Of a DNA stretch of 64,000 bases, positions 12,727 through 24,147 are shown one piece after another; position 1 is the first letter of the stretch; each line of letters starts with the position of its first letter. A model generated the notes under the pieces. That model was not told the origin of the DNA, made no database searches, and worked only from the letters and a program-made list of their open reading frames with translations. Position numbers and translations under genes: made by a program. The stretch comes from Antitrichia curtipendula (Eukaryota; Streptophyta; Bryopsida; Hypnales; Leucodontaceae), in the NCBI GenBank assembly GCA_951230915.1, contig OX579638.1, forward strand, positions 21,718,696 through 21,782,695. The letters are read 5' to 3'.

Positions 12727-14737
12727 AGGTCAAACGACTTTCTGTTTCTCTGCAAGTGTCGAGAAGCAAGGGCATTATCAAGCAGACCAGGTCAGGTCTT
12801 GTGAATCCCTTTGGATATCGATAGATGAAGTTGAAAGAGGAGCCAGGGACTCGTTGATGTTGTAGACAGAGGATCGGTAGTGAGAATAGTTACGTGGTAA
12901 ACCACGCATGGAAATGCACAGTTGTAAATACCGCAGACCCAGGGGTTTAGGGTTAATTTAAAATATTAATTTAATATGTAATTTAATACCCTGGTGTAAA
13001 GAATATATTAAGAGATACTTGGGACAGAGCCTCTCATGGCCGTGCCATCTTGTTCAGGGTAGTGGTGATCATCACGATCGCAGTGCACTTTTATATTGTG
13101 ATCGGGGCGCTTACTTTCCTGATTTTGTTTGTGTTCTCGTTTCGATTTCAGCGTGTGTGAAGGTTTTGGCCTTTTCTGTCTGTTCTCTTGATCATGTCCC
13201 TGGTAGTCAGTTTGTTGCACAAGTTTCGAAGCGAAGCAGACCGCTGCACAAATTTCAAGGGTTTCAGGGTGAATTGCGGAAGTTGAAGCATCTTATGCTC
13301 TCTTTGGAACTCTCTCCTTCGCACTGCGGGCACTGCGGTGTAAGCGGGATGCGACATCTTTGACGTGGATCGTTGCATTGAGGACTGGTTGTGAACGGCA
13401 AGATAGGCTGTTGTCCTATTCGGTAGGCTGCTGTCCTGTTCGGGGAGAGGAGAGGGGTTTCGCGGAGAGGAGGTTTAGCGATTAGGCCGTCAACGACTCA
13501 CGGTCGGTTTAGGGTTTGGTGCTGGTGGTGGGCTGGCATTGAGGTGAGGGGATTGGCTTTGGAATATTGTATTGGTTTGTGTTGTCTCTGTTTGCTTTGT
13601 GTTCTGATGTGCCGCGAGAGGGCATGCGGCTGAGTCAAGTTTTGTCAAGGTCTTTAAAAGATTTTCGGTTTATCTTTTGCGTATTTCTTGTAAGTTTTTG
13701 GTTGTGAAAGATAACCTTCCGTGCTTGGTGCTTGTGTTCGTGCTCGATGCCTGGTCGATGCATATGTCTTTGTGTGTCAGTTGGACTTTGTGAAGGCAGA
13801 ATGGAGTTTGAGTTTGTATCTTAGGGTAATCTTTTTATGGAATTGATTTCAAGAGGAGTTCCTCTTGACAACCCCCTCACCTCGAGGTGAATGGATGGTG
13901 TGGAACAGGGCGGCTTGGAAGAGCAGGGGCTTGGCGGTTTGGGATTTGAGGCGTGAGGAGGTTTGAGCCGTGAGTGGTTGCGTATTTGTTGTCGGTGGTT
14001 GGAATTTCAGAGTTACGGTTTGTGGGGTTTTTGGTCGTTGTCGCTGCTGTGTTTGGTGAGGAGTTCATGCGGGCTTGGTGGCGGTTTTGGAGTGCGGGAG
14101 GTTTTGTCATACTCAAGGTGTTGCATCTCTCTGGTAAGTATCCGGCTCATTTGAGTCGTAACTTATCGTGAAGCTGTACCGCACTTGCAACTGCCAAGAC
14201 GTCGTCTGACTCAGGCGTCCGGAGTCTGACCCAGCGTTTGGTTGTACTTGTACCCAGTTTTTGTGATGGGCGATGAATAGAATTCCATTTTGACCAGTTT
14301 CTTTTCCTCTTGCAATTCCAACGCCGGTTTGCTTTTCCAGATGACGTTGATTTCTTTGCCGGGGTCTGCCACCCGTCCCTGTTTTATGTTTCTGCGGTGA
14401 ATTTCGAGTCTGTATGGTGAATGTCTAGGTGATTATTTATGTTGTTGGAGTATTAGTTGTGAGGCCTGATTCGGGAGGGTTTGGAAGAGGCTGTCGTGCG
14501 CGCCGTGGGCTTTGATTGTGGTTTGGCAGCTGATTTTGTTCTTTCTGATTGTTGTCTCTGTCGGGGTTTGTTTTGGCTGAGCGGTGTTTTGTATGCGGAG
14601 TTTTGAATGCATTTCGAGCACTGCTCGCATTTACATGTGACAGCGTTCTGATGAATTGCTGCTGAGGTTGCATGTTACAGGAGGTGGTCACGTAGGCGGC
14701 ATAGGCGTGCTGAAAGGATTATGCGCATTGCAAGACA
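12727..14737. other. Non-coding region upstream of the kinase-like gene
   Basis: Only short ORFs of low-complexity, G/T-rich composition occur here and none is convincing. The stretch probably holds promoter and 5' leader sequence of the gene that starts at 14738. Confidence 0.4.
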
Positions 14738-16701
14738 ATGGATACCGAAATTGAAGAGATGAAGCAAGAGATCAGGAAAGTAGAGCAAGAGATTAGGAAA
14801 GTAGAGCAACAGATCGAGGATGTGGAAGGACGGCTGATGAACGCTGCCGGAGAGGCCGATGTCGCTTACTGGCGGAAAAAGGAGGAGCAACTGCGGAAAA
14901 AAGAGGAGCAACTGCGGAAAAAGAAGGAGCAATTGCGGAAAAAGGAGGAGCAACTGCGGATAGAGAAGGAGCTTCTACTCAAGGCTGCTACTTCAGGTGA
15001 AATCACTTGTCCTAACACTTAATGCGTTGTCCACTTGGTTACATCCACTTTGGCGAGGAGAGGGGGTCATCACGGCGAAGTTGCTCGACAAATCCCAAGA
15101 CCATCGGTGTGCTCTATTTTGATGATGACGATTTCGCTGTGAACGCAGCTCTTCGTTATCTCCTTAAAGATTGTATGTCTTCTTGATGATGATGATGATG
15201 ATCTTTTTGGTGGAATCATAGTGCGTGTTTCTGAGGGTTTGTGTGCCTTGTGTGTTTGAATGAAGAGCCACCCTCAAAGAAGAAGTCAACGGAGGCTCAA
15301 TTGAAGGCACTGTTAGAAGACCATGGTGAGCTTCCGCAAAGTGTCGACGACATCAAGAAATTCCTGTCCAAGACAACAGTACAGCTCCCAGTGTCAGGGA
15401 ACACTCACTCTACTCTTGGTGTTAACCTGCATGACCTCGTCATGCACTGCAGTATGGAAGAGGGAGAGGACATGTCGAACCTGATCGTTGTCGAAACTGC
15501 GTTCCTGTTTGATTTCAAACATCCACCCAATGAGGCCACAAGCTCATTCCAACTCTTTTTTCTCACAGGACACTTCTTATCAGTTTTGAACATGATTGCT
15601 CCGGCAGGCTGTGCGTTACGAAACTTAGAGACAACTTTGGATTCAGCCGACACATCAAGCGAATCTGCATTGTCAGCACTTGCATCGAAGTTGAGACCCG
15701 ATTGCTTGGTCTATGTGCGACAGGTTCTCATGTTGAGGTGGGAGAATAAGATTGACCCGTCAGAGATGGCATTGGCCCGGGATGAGAATGCGGAGAAGTT
15801 AAAGGTTTGGAGCCCATTGTACTATGGTGCACTCCCGTATGTTATTGGAGGGTGCTGCGGCGGGGCATCATTCATGTGGCTTAAGCTCTCTCCACATGGC
15901 GAGAAAATCATTGTTGATTCTCTCTTAGAGTACGATTTGTCGACGCCCCGTGGTGTAGCCTTGTTCCTACATAGTATCGTTCGGATGCACTGTCTGTTAC
16001 AGAAGTTACAGGAAAAACTTACTGGTTTTCCTCCTATTTGTTTATATAAGCCAATTCCTCGTAGTGATGGCGGACAAGTTGCAGTGTGTCCGTACAAGGT
16101 GATCAAAAAGATAATCCCGCCATTGGACGTAAAAAAGGTGCAAGCCCTGTATGATTCAATTACCTCATCCAGTTACCTCATCCAGCTTTTGAGCATCCAA
16201 AAAAGGAGAGCCAGCACAGTGTTGGAGCTGCAACCTGTTGGAGACCCAAACGCTCGGCCTCATGATTTGAAGGATTTGGGAAATGCCACTCATGACATAT
16301 TACGTGGCCTTGCGGATTTGCACCAACAAGGCTACACCCATAGGGATCTAAGATGGGAGAATTGTATAAAAGTGAATGTCCAGGGGGAATGGAAGTGGGT
16401 GCTCATAGACTTGGAAGCTGCTGAATGCGACGAAGAAGAATGGGATGAATTACGTAGTTGGGATGCGGGAACGTTGGCAGACTGCAATGGGAAGAAGTTA
16501 TACACGAAGGGATCAGATATTTACCAACTTGGGAAGCTTATAGTGGAATGGCTGGATTTGTTTGGCAAAGGTGGTGAGGAAGAACAAGCGATGAGGACTC
16601 GGGGAAAAATGATGCAGGAGCAACGTGGAGCAGCAGCGAAGATTCTTGAGGAGTTCTGTAAGAATGGTTGCAGACATTGTGGCAAGTTTGACAAAAAGTA
16701 A
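14738..16701 (+). CDS. Coiled-coil protein with a divergent kinase-like domain (Crinkler-like type)
   Basis: Two exons, 14738-14996 and 15266-16701, join with matching phase (G|AG) to give 564 aa. Residues 1-85 are an almost pure charged coiled coil built on a seven-residue unit (KKEEQLR repeated, encoded by tandem 21-bp copies around 14874-14960). The middle section (VETAFLFDFKHPP, FFLTGHFLSVLNMI) is unassigned. The C-terminal third carries kinase-like landmarks: TVLELQPVG, ILRGLADLHQQGYTHRDLRW (catalytic-loop HRD, with N two residues after RW), VLIDLEAAE (LID in place of DFG) and SDIYQLGKLI. The HRDLRWEN/LIDLE signature resembles kinase domains of Crinkler-type and related proteins reported from oomycetes, fungi and early-diverging plants. 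Substrate is unknown. The C-terminus is Cys-rich (KNGCRHCGKFDKK). The kinase-like call is firm; the Crinkler relation is from memory. Confidence 0.75.
14874..14962 (+). repeat. 21-bp tandem repeat encoding coiled-coil heptads
   Basis: Four near-identical copies of a unit beginning CTGCGGAAAAA and ending GAGGAGCAA lie in tandem inside the first exon of the kinase-like gene. Each encodes one heptad of the type LRKKEEQ, so changes in copy number would keep the frame and lengthen or shorten the coiled coil by whole heptads. Confidence 0.75.
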
Positions 16702-17081
16702 GTCTGCAAGTTTGACATGAAGGTCTCTGCGAGGTATGCATTTCCAGAATCATCATGTCCTATCTTATGAGCGGACTTCCAGTAACGTTTTGATTATTAG
16801 CATATTGCGAAAGGCACTTGAAATAGGGTGAAAACGGTAAATTATCCGCAACGGGTGAGAACGGATGAAAACGAGATGATTAAGCAAAAGTGGAAGGCTG
16901 TATTGGTGTGCAGGTGCTGTTGTGGACAACAAAATGTGGCCTTTCTTGCGTGGTGCTTCCATTGCCCGATCCTTCTGTTCCAATTTTCTTATTTGAATAT
17001 TTACTTAAGAATTTGGGATTGGCTTGAATGCAGGGTACATCCGACGGGAAATTAATTCCAACTCAAGTATCGCCCTTAGAG

Positions 17082-17628
17082 CTATTGTACAATTGCAAAC
17101 AGAGCCAGTTGTAGGCTAATAAACGTAATTGCAACACAAGATCCAAAAGTGCCAAACAAAACAAGGAACACAATCATATAACTGCGCTTCCAAGGTCCAA
17201 AATTCACTCCTACGGTATCCCAAAACGACACCATAAGACAAGTTGAAATGCTTGTTCATGTGCTACCGAAACCCAACCAAATCTAAAGCAGTTGAATACA
17301 GGGAAACACTGTCAAACTCGCACTTGCACGCATTCAAGTGCACATACCTTACTCTTGTGAAGATCCAAGAGCACCTCGGGTCGTCTCTCTCGCTTGTAAG
17401 CCACTCCAGCGACGAAATGACGCAGCTAAGAAGAACTCCACAAGCAAGAACAACGTCACATGCACAAGGGCAGTGCCTCAACTTATCCTCCTTGTGTGCA
17501 TAAGCTCGTAAGCTTTGGATACGCAATAGCTCGAGAATTGCCAACAAACAGACAGATGCAAAACAGATGCAGAGGAGCAAGAGTAGAAAAGTTCTAGAGT
17601 TGGGTTCTGGTACTCCGCCTGGGGCCAT
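17082..17628 (-). CDS. Small multi-pass membrane protein of unknown family
   Basis: Two exons, 17628-17348 and 17250-17082, splice in frame (donor AAG|GTATGT, acceptor AACAAG|CATTTC) into 149 aa. Hydrophobic segments are TFLLLLLCICFASVCLLAIL (about residues 13-35), VVLACGVLLSCVISSLEWL (about 59-77) and a long C-terminal stretch containing YMIVFLVLFGTFG and AITFISLQLALFAIV (about 116-148) that could be one or two helices. The predicted topology is three to four transmembrane spans with a Cys-rich loop (HCPCACD). The start is the first in-frame ATG after a stop, although an upstream exon is possible. I do not recognise the family. Real splice sites plus hydrophobic segments spread over both exons support a genuine gene. 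Confidence 0.55.
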
Positions 17629-18173
17629 AGTGAAAGGCCGACCGGAAACCCGGGACACTGGTGGGGTAGATATGGAACCATTATTGTCAGCCGCCCCACA
17701 TGAAGAATACTATTGTTTCCTGTTGCATGGGATCCGTGTGGGCCATGACTAGAGCTTATCTGGTCATGCGGTTTTTTCAACGCGGGGAAAACCGCACGAA
17801 AATTACTATTTACCACCAATTCATCAAATTTGGGGAAGTTAAATTCATATTTGGAATCACAGAGACCCCAAATTCGCTAAGTTGGGCAAGGAAATGATAA
17901 AATTAAGGGCTAAGTTTCTACATTTATCCCCATTTTCATCCCCATCCAATGAGAAAACCCATAAGAGGATAGGAGGCGAATACCCATTTATTGTAGTGTA
18001 AAAAGACGAAATCAGAATGTCACCTGGCGTCCGAGGCGTCTCGTCCGAGTCCTCGTTTATCTGTCTACAATATTCATCCATGCGTTTCCTCGACAATGAG
18101 GAGACGCTCCAGCTAATGAAACAAGCTCTCTAACTGTGCACAATATTCACACAAAGGGTTTCAGAGCTTGCAG

Positions 18174-20001
18174 CTACTTTGCCTGGCTTGAATCCAATCC
18201 CAATGCTTCCAGAATCTCAGCGTTTGTTGGCTGGTCACCAAAATCCTTTTGGCGGTGGTCCAACAGCATCTCTCCTCCCTTGGCCATAACAAACGTGGCT
18301 CCCAATTGCCTAGTTCAACCAAAAAAACACAACACTTGCATCTTAAAACTTCGAAAAAAAGGACCAACATACATCAATTACACCAAAACTTTCCAGTCAA
18401 CTTCATTGAATCCTCAGCAGCTACTACAACACTGATTGCAATGAGACACCTTCTAATTTCTTGAGAGAGCAAGTAGGAAGCAAGAGCTCGACCATCCTGA
18501 ATCAATTTCTTAACCAAGATTTCACGGCTTTAAAGTGACCAATTTGACTGATCATATTGCGGAAAACATAATTCAAGCTAGGACCCATTTTCTATCACCG
18601 AATCAATGGATAACAGTGCACACGTTGGTCACAAAGTAAATATAATTGGACAAAAAGGAAGTCTTCGCATTGACCAGTCCTACTCAAGGCAGCTCAAGGC
18701 GCCAATTTGGGGAAACGTACCTGCCATCACCCTGATAGTTACCAGGAGTGTCCTTAGTTTTCTCATGGGCTTCCTTCACCGACTTGTTAGCGAAAAGCAT
18801 CTTGAATGTGCCCACCCATCCCACCTTGGTCAGTGCCAAGGCATCGTGAATCTTCTTCCCGTTGTCAATGTACAGCTCACTCTTCCAGAACTTCTTCTCC
18901 TCGAACTCCTCCAGCCCAAACTTCTCAAGTCCTGCATACAATCACAAAGACAGTGAAAAAACACGCCATGTACCCACTTCAACATAACTAGAAAGTAACA
19001 TTTGTTTTGAGAGGAAATCAAGGGAGCCAGAGTGAGGGGACGTTGTCATTACCGATGCCAATGACGCGGACATTACTGGCCTCCAACTGAGGCAGCATTT
19101 TGGCCATTTCCACCGAATGACCTCGACAGAGCTGGCAGCCGAATCGTCGAAGCACATGGATCACCACCGGCTGGAAGAACATTGATGAAAATTTGATCTC
19201 AATTGATTTGCAACTTGTACCCAATGATCTCTCAACACATCTCCCAAAAATTACATAAGAAAGCTTGATAGGATACTTACAGTGACACAAATAGTATCTT
19301 CCAATTTTTATACAACCAAGTCAATCCCTCCTACAAGCTAAAGTAGAACACTAAACCCTGATAGAAACAGGAACTCATTTTGAATGGAAATCAGGGTCTG
19401 TCTGTTATCTCTTCAATAGTGATCCCACTTTGAATGATTGCAAAAGAAATTTTAATGAATAACAAATATTTAAAATTAAAAAAATTAAAAAAGATTAAAT
19501 TTTGGTTAACTAAATAACTACTTTTTTATAAAATATTACGACTCGTCTGAGTACTAGGCGCTACGGTGCTGAAGTGACCCGAAATGGGAGTAGCCTAAAC
19601 CGTGAAAACGGGGTTGTGGGGGAGCAAAGTAGGCGCTGTGTTGCTATTATTATACATTAGAGTTATCCTAAAAATACCCCTTGTTCTTCTACCTTGTGTT
19701 TTCATATTCATGTCCTACAAGTGACGTAAACACGGTAGAATCCCCTCGCATCCAAATGCCGGACGGTGGCACTAAACCCTAATTTCTATGTTGTTATTTC
19801 CAACATCCTATCATACAGTAGTCGTAATTTAGCAAATTTGTTCCAATCAAAGGAAAGCACAGGCACAAGGATGGAAAATACCTGATCCTCCCAAAAGGAA
19901 CCCAACTTCACATTCCCAGAATCTCCAGGACCCCGGATCTTCTCCACCTCAATATCCTTAATTGCATCCGCCAACGCCCGTGAGCCTCTCTCCGTTCCCA
20001 T
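18174..20001 (-). CDS. Peroxiredoxin-like 2 (AhpC/TSA-type thioredoxin-fold) protein
   Basis: Four exons, 20001-19882, 19170-19053, 18931-18721 and 18309-18174, total 585 nt and encode 194 aa in consistent phase. Exon 2 contains VVIHVLRRFGCQLCRGHS with the redox CxxC motif (CQLC), typical of the PRXL2/FAM213 branch of the thioredoxin-like superfamily. Exon 3 has ELYIDNGKKIHDAL and TKVGWVGTFKMLF; exon 4 ends with GATFVMAKGGEMLLDHRQKD. Length and order fit the family (about 190-230 aa). Members are thought to act in thiol-disulfide redox; a substrate cannot be inferred. No obvious transit peptide precedes MGTERGSRALADAIKDIEVE, so it may be cytosolic, though an in-frame ORF extends 15 codons upstream. 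Confidence 0.85.
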
Positions 20002-21123
20002 CGCTGTAATCAATCTTGCCCACAGAGAACAAAAACCCACGAGCATAAGTGAAAGAATTTGTGTCCAATTCCCAAATTGCTACACATCCCGCTTTAAGGA
20101 CCGTACCTAAGAGAACACAATTCAGCATCAATTAACATTCAAGTAAGAAACCCAGGTGACATACAGCAGGTGGAGGACCACCGTGTGAATTGGAACCATC
20201 GCCTGCAAACACCGCCTACTTCCCAACATACTCACATCAACATACAGAAAAGGAATCACATCAACAGTCCATGGATCTCCACTATTGAATAGTACGGAGT
20301 AGCAAGCAACCTGGCAAAGTTGGAAGCTGAAGAAGAAAACCTCGGAGCTTGCGCTTGCTGAAGTGTTGAAGAGGCGGTGTGAAATCAAGACGCTGAAGAA
20401 AATTTCAGCTGTAAGCGCAATACCAAGGCACCCCACACACTCTCATAACTTAGAGAACTTGACTTCACGACGTGTGGAACAAACACTTGGCAGTCACAGG
20501 TTCCAGGTTGGCAATAGAGAGAATGTAAGGCCCTGAAATGGCTGTGGGTTCCCACGAAGTTCCCATGAAGTTCCCATGAACCGACTTGATGAGGTGGCCA
20601 AAAGATTTGCCACGTTAGTTGACTGCTTGCATACCCACAAAACTTTGAATGTAAGCCAGGTACACCCAAAACCGCCACTTTTTGCTACTGAGCCTAGTTA
20701 CTATTATTAAACTGGTCAAATTTTCATATGTTCTTGTAGTCAAGTGAAAGGAGGTTCCAACGCACCAAAGAACATGGCACTTAGATAATGTATGCAAAAG
20801 TTATTAAGGAATAAAGTTTGGTTCTAAAAGTGTTTCTTCCACACAGGTACAAAACTGATTTTGGAGATGTACACATTGTATAGATGGCGGTTTAAGGTCA
20901 GTGGCACATTTGGAGGTACCTACCTTAGATTGTAGAAGCAATTACTCTTCAAATACAAACATGCATTATACCTTTCGAAAGTTATTCTAAAAAAATACAC
21001 TTTTAACAGCAATAAATATGCCTCCTAATTTCAAAAACTGAAAAGATATGAAGCCTCTAAAGTCTGGTATTATGATTAGAAGGATGGTATAAACAACATG
21101 AAGAGGTTGGAGAATAGAGGGAT
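20002..21123. other. Intergenic region upstream of the peroxiredoxin-like gene
   Basis: Contains the probable promoter and 5' leader of the minus-strand peroxiredoxin-like gene, then AT-rich DNA. Short minus-strand ORFs at 20.1-20.8 kb show no recognisable domain or splice consistency. Confidence 0.35.
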
Positions 21124-21127
21124 CTTA

Positions 21128-22837
21128 ACCCTTAAACAACGAGTTGGTCACCGTGGAAATGATTTGTTTTAGTACTGTGTGAATTGTTGGTTTAAAAAAA
21201 TGCAAAAGCATTCATTGGAAGTCAAACTAATGTAGAAGACCTTCCCTTTTCACACAAAATTTGGAAGATGAACAGTTGCACTTTATACTACATGGAGAGA
21301 TTTTTTGTCATTCAGCCAAAAAATGGACGCAACGTCATTTATAGATTAAGGAACGAAGTACAGAGAAAGGCAAGCTTTTTATGGCCCCAATTTCTTTGGC
21401 TAATGGAATATGGGTGGTTTTCTTTTACTTAGAAGTTTTTCCAAACTCAAGAGTTTAAATCCCTAATTGCTCCAACATCTATATCGGTATATCCTAATTG
21501 ATGAATGAAGTACTTTAAAGCCAATGTTTTATTCAAATATCTTCTCATTCATCCAATGAATTTCTTGAATTTTTCAAAAAATAACCTTTCTTTAAGACCA
21601 ATTTGATAAATTTAATAGAAATAATATATTTGAAATAGATATAAGCTTTTATTGCATGCATCAATAGTGTAGACAATTTTGATTAGTTTCCATTGTTTAT
21701 TATGTGTTTTTAAAATTGATTTTATTATCTTTAATTTGATCACCTAAAATTATAGATAGCATTTTTTTGCATGTGTATTTTCTACATACGCATAGATTTT
21801 CCAACATACATTTGTTCATTCTTTATAGTTGTGTCCCTATTCCTAATGTTGAAGTCATCTACACTACACTCTTTAGTAAATTATTGTGGGCTTCTCTAAA
21901 TTCTAAAAAGAAATGATTTTTTAACCCCTAAGATCTCAAGAGTTCCAAAGTTAGGATCCGTTTGAAGGTTTGGGACAAGTACCTATAATCTCAATTTTTA
22001 ACAAGAGTTTTTGAATTTTTTTTCAAGAGAAAAAATTGATGAGCTTTTTGAGAATATAATTTTTGTTATTTCAATTAGTGCCTGGGAGCAAAAGTTATGC
22101 CACAAGGAGTTCAAAATAGGCAAGAGAGGGCAGCAAAAACTTAAAAATGAAAATTTGAAATAATTTTTGCTTAAGTTTTTTCTTATAGATTATATTTTTT
22201 TTCTATGTGGAAGGTTTGATTAATTCCATTTGGATAAGTAACATTTGTGAAAGTTATGAAGCTTTTTGTTTTGTAAGAAATCTTAGCAAATTCTTGAGAA
22301 AATAATGTTTTAGATCCGTTTACAAACTCAATTTTAACAAGTTTTCATGAAAAAAAGTTGCACAGTCATGGTTTAGTTTGCTTTCTAAAACAATCTCATT
22401 GTTGGAATTAGAGTATTATAATTCCATCTTAGAGCTATCAACAATTTAGTCAATCCTTCTATTTTGTACCTACTTTGACTTCATAATATTTTGAAGGATG
22501 AAAATCATGTGTGTATGTATTATTTAAGATTTTTTTTCACAAAGTAACTCTCAATTCAATTCTTCAATATAAAAATTCAAATTGACAATCTGTAGTGTAA
22601 AATTTTAAGTAAAAAGGAATCAAAGTCTCATAATCTTGTTTTTTTCACTTAAACTCTTATATCTTGTGATCAATAAGGTCAAAGTTTTTGAAACTTCTCC
22701 TAGACATTTTTATACCAATCTAGTGCAAAATTATAGGGTTAGATATGCAAAATAAACAAATATTTAAGTTTTTTGTTGTTTGCGTTTAAAAGTGGAAATT
22801 TTGAGTTGATGAAAAAATAGCCTTGGGACTTTAAGGG
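21128..22837. mobile_element. TTAA-flanked, CCC-ended DNA element (piggyBac-like, non-autonomous)
   Basis: The left junction reads GATC-TTAA-CCCTTAAACAACG. The right junction, reverse-complemented, reads GATC-TTAA-CCCTTAAAGTCCC. A TTAA target duplication next to ends starting with CCC is the hallmark of piggyBac-type transposons. The visible inverted repeat is short (about 8-9 bp). The 1.7-kb interior is very AT-rich and holds no transposase ORF, so it would be a non-autonomous or decayed copy. Because TTAA and CCCTTAA are low-complexity motifs, the call depends on comparison with other copies. Confidence 0.4.
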
Positions 22838-22975
22838 TTAAGATCCTTGTGACAATACCTTTCAATTTTGGAGATATTTTACTTACTGGACTTGTATTGG
22901 ACCCACGCCCACCTCCAAAGTAGATGAAGGTTCGTCTTGAGGTTATGGATGAGTGAATGGAATGATAACTTTCTA

Positions 22976-23207
22976 GCACTTCTACGGTAGGAGCACCCAA
23001 AACCAATAGGGTACCCAATGGTGTCACTTTCAAGATAAAGCAACGATTCTAAAACCTAAATGTAGGTAGACTACATATAGCTTATCATTTTGATCAACAA
23101 ATAATAAGCTATCTATGGTCTACCTACATTTAAGTTCTAAAATGACTACCATGTGTAGAGATTGACACCATTGGTTTTGGGTGCTCCCACCATAGCTTCT
23201 ATTCACG
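22976..23207. mobile_element. Foldback/MITE element with a long imperfect inverted repeat
   Basis: The left arm starts CTACGGTAGGAGCACCCAAA. The reverse complement of the right arm starts CTATGGTGGGAGCACCCAAA. Pairing continues through ACCAAT, GGTGTCA and an inner hairpin (AAATGTAGGTAGAC with GTCTACCTACATTT), so almost the whole 0.23 kb folds on itself. A possible 3-bp duplication CTT flanks it. It has no coding capacity. This is typical of a MITE or foldback element, and its transcript could form a hairpin RNA. Confidence 0.65.
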
Positions 23208-23984
23208 TGCATGCATTGTATTGTATGGATCCATACATGCAAGTACTACGGCAAAATCTGCTTTGAGAGTCGGTGTTCTGTAGACTAGTGTCAAGTAGAC
23301 GACGATCAAAGCAGAATGTTTATTGCACTAATCAAAGAGTAGAATTTTCGATCTTAGAGTAACTGAGAGTGCGCCTGAGAGTCATTACTAACACCGTATG
23401 CCTTCATATTATAAGTTTTCAAGCCAGGTAACTGAATCAAGTGTGAACTCCAAAGCTGCAAGCAGCTCAAGTCTCAAGCTCATATTACACAACTCCAGGG
23501 CTACATTCGAAGCTTCAGTATTTCAAAGACATGAGTTTCTGAGGAAGAGTCTGAACCAGCCATCATCGCCACCATTGCCATCTACAGTTGACAGGTTTAG
23601 GTCAGCTGCAGCTTGTTATTAAAATTATGATATCCATGAGGCATATTCTAAAACGCAAATTATCAGCATTTGTCGCACAATCTTCATCCGATGAAACATA
23701 ACAGTTGACGAAAACACCACTCGTTCAGAAAAACACCTCGGGTACCCCCAAAAATCCCTCTCGTGCCCAGAAAATTTGAAAGATTCCACCTTGAATCGCG
23801 TCTTCTCGGACAACAGTCCAACCTCGGATGAAGTCAACCAGCAATCCAGCATGCTCACTCTCAGACAAACTAGCTGCCAGCGCTTTCTATGCCCCTGACA
23901 ATTGCCTATCGTCACCAGTGACATGAATTTGCATCCCAGATTTGCACTCCAGCAGGGAGCTTCCGCATAACTTGTGTAATTTAG

Positions 23985-24098
23985 ATTCAGAGCTGCATAA
24001 CCAGCGTGCAGATTCACAGCTGCACAACGAGAGTAGTTAGATTCACAGCTACAGAACAAGAGTGTAGCCCGTTTCACAGCTGCAGAACAAGAGTGTAT
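23985..24098 (+). repeat. About 30-bp tandem repeats in the gulonolactone oxidase 5' leader
   Basis: Units containing TTCACAGCTGCAGAACAAGA recur at about 24013, 24042 and 24072, with a diverged copy near 23985. They end roughly 50 bp before the ATG at 24148, so they probably lie in the 5' leader or core promoter of the oxidase gene. Confidence 0.6.
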
Positions 24099-24147
24099 CT
24101 AGATGCACGGCTGCCTGTGTGTGATCACAGCCACAATTTGGAGCAAA

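Noticed and set aside
17857..18096. Minus-strand ORF between the membrane-protein and peroxiredoxin genes
   Set aside because: No domain, no splice partner and AT-rich composition; judged a chance frame.
23398..23622. Ser-rich plus-strand ORF upstream of the oxidase
   Set aside because: 74 codons of low-complexity sequence with no signal of selection or family; probably upstream non-coding DNA.
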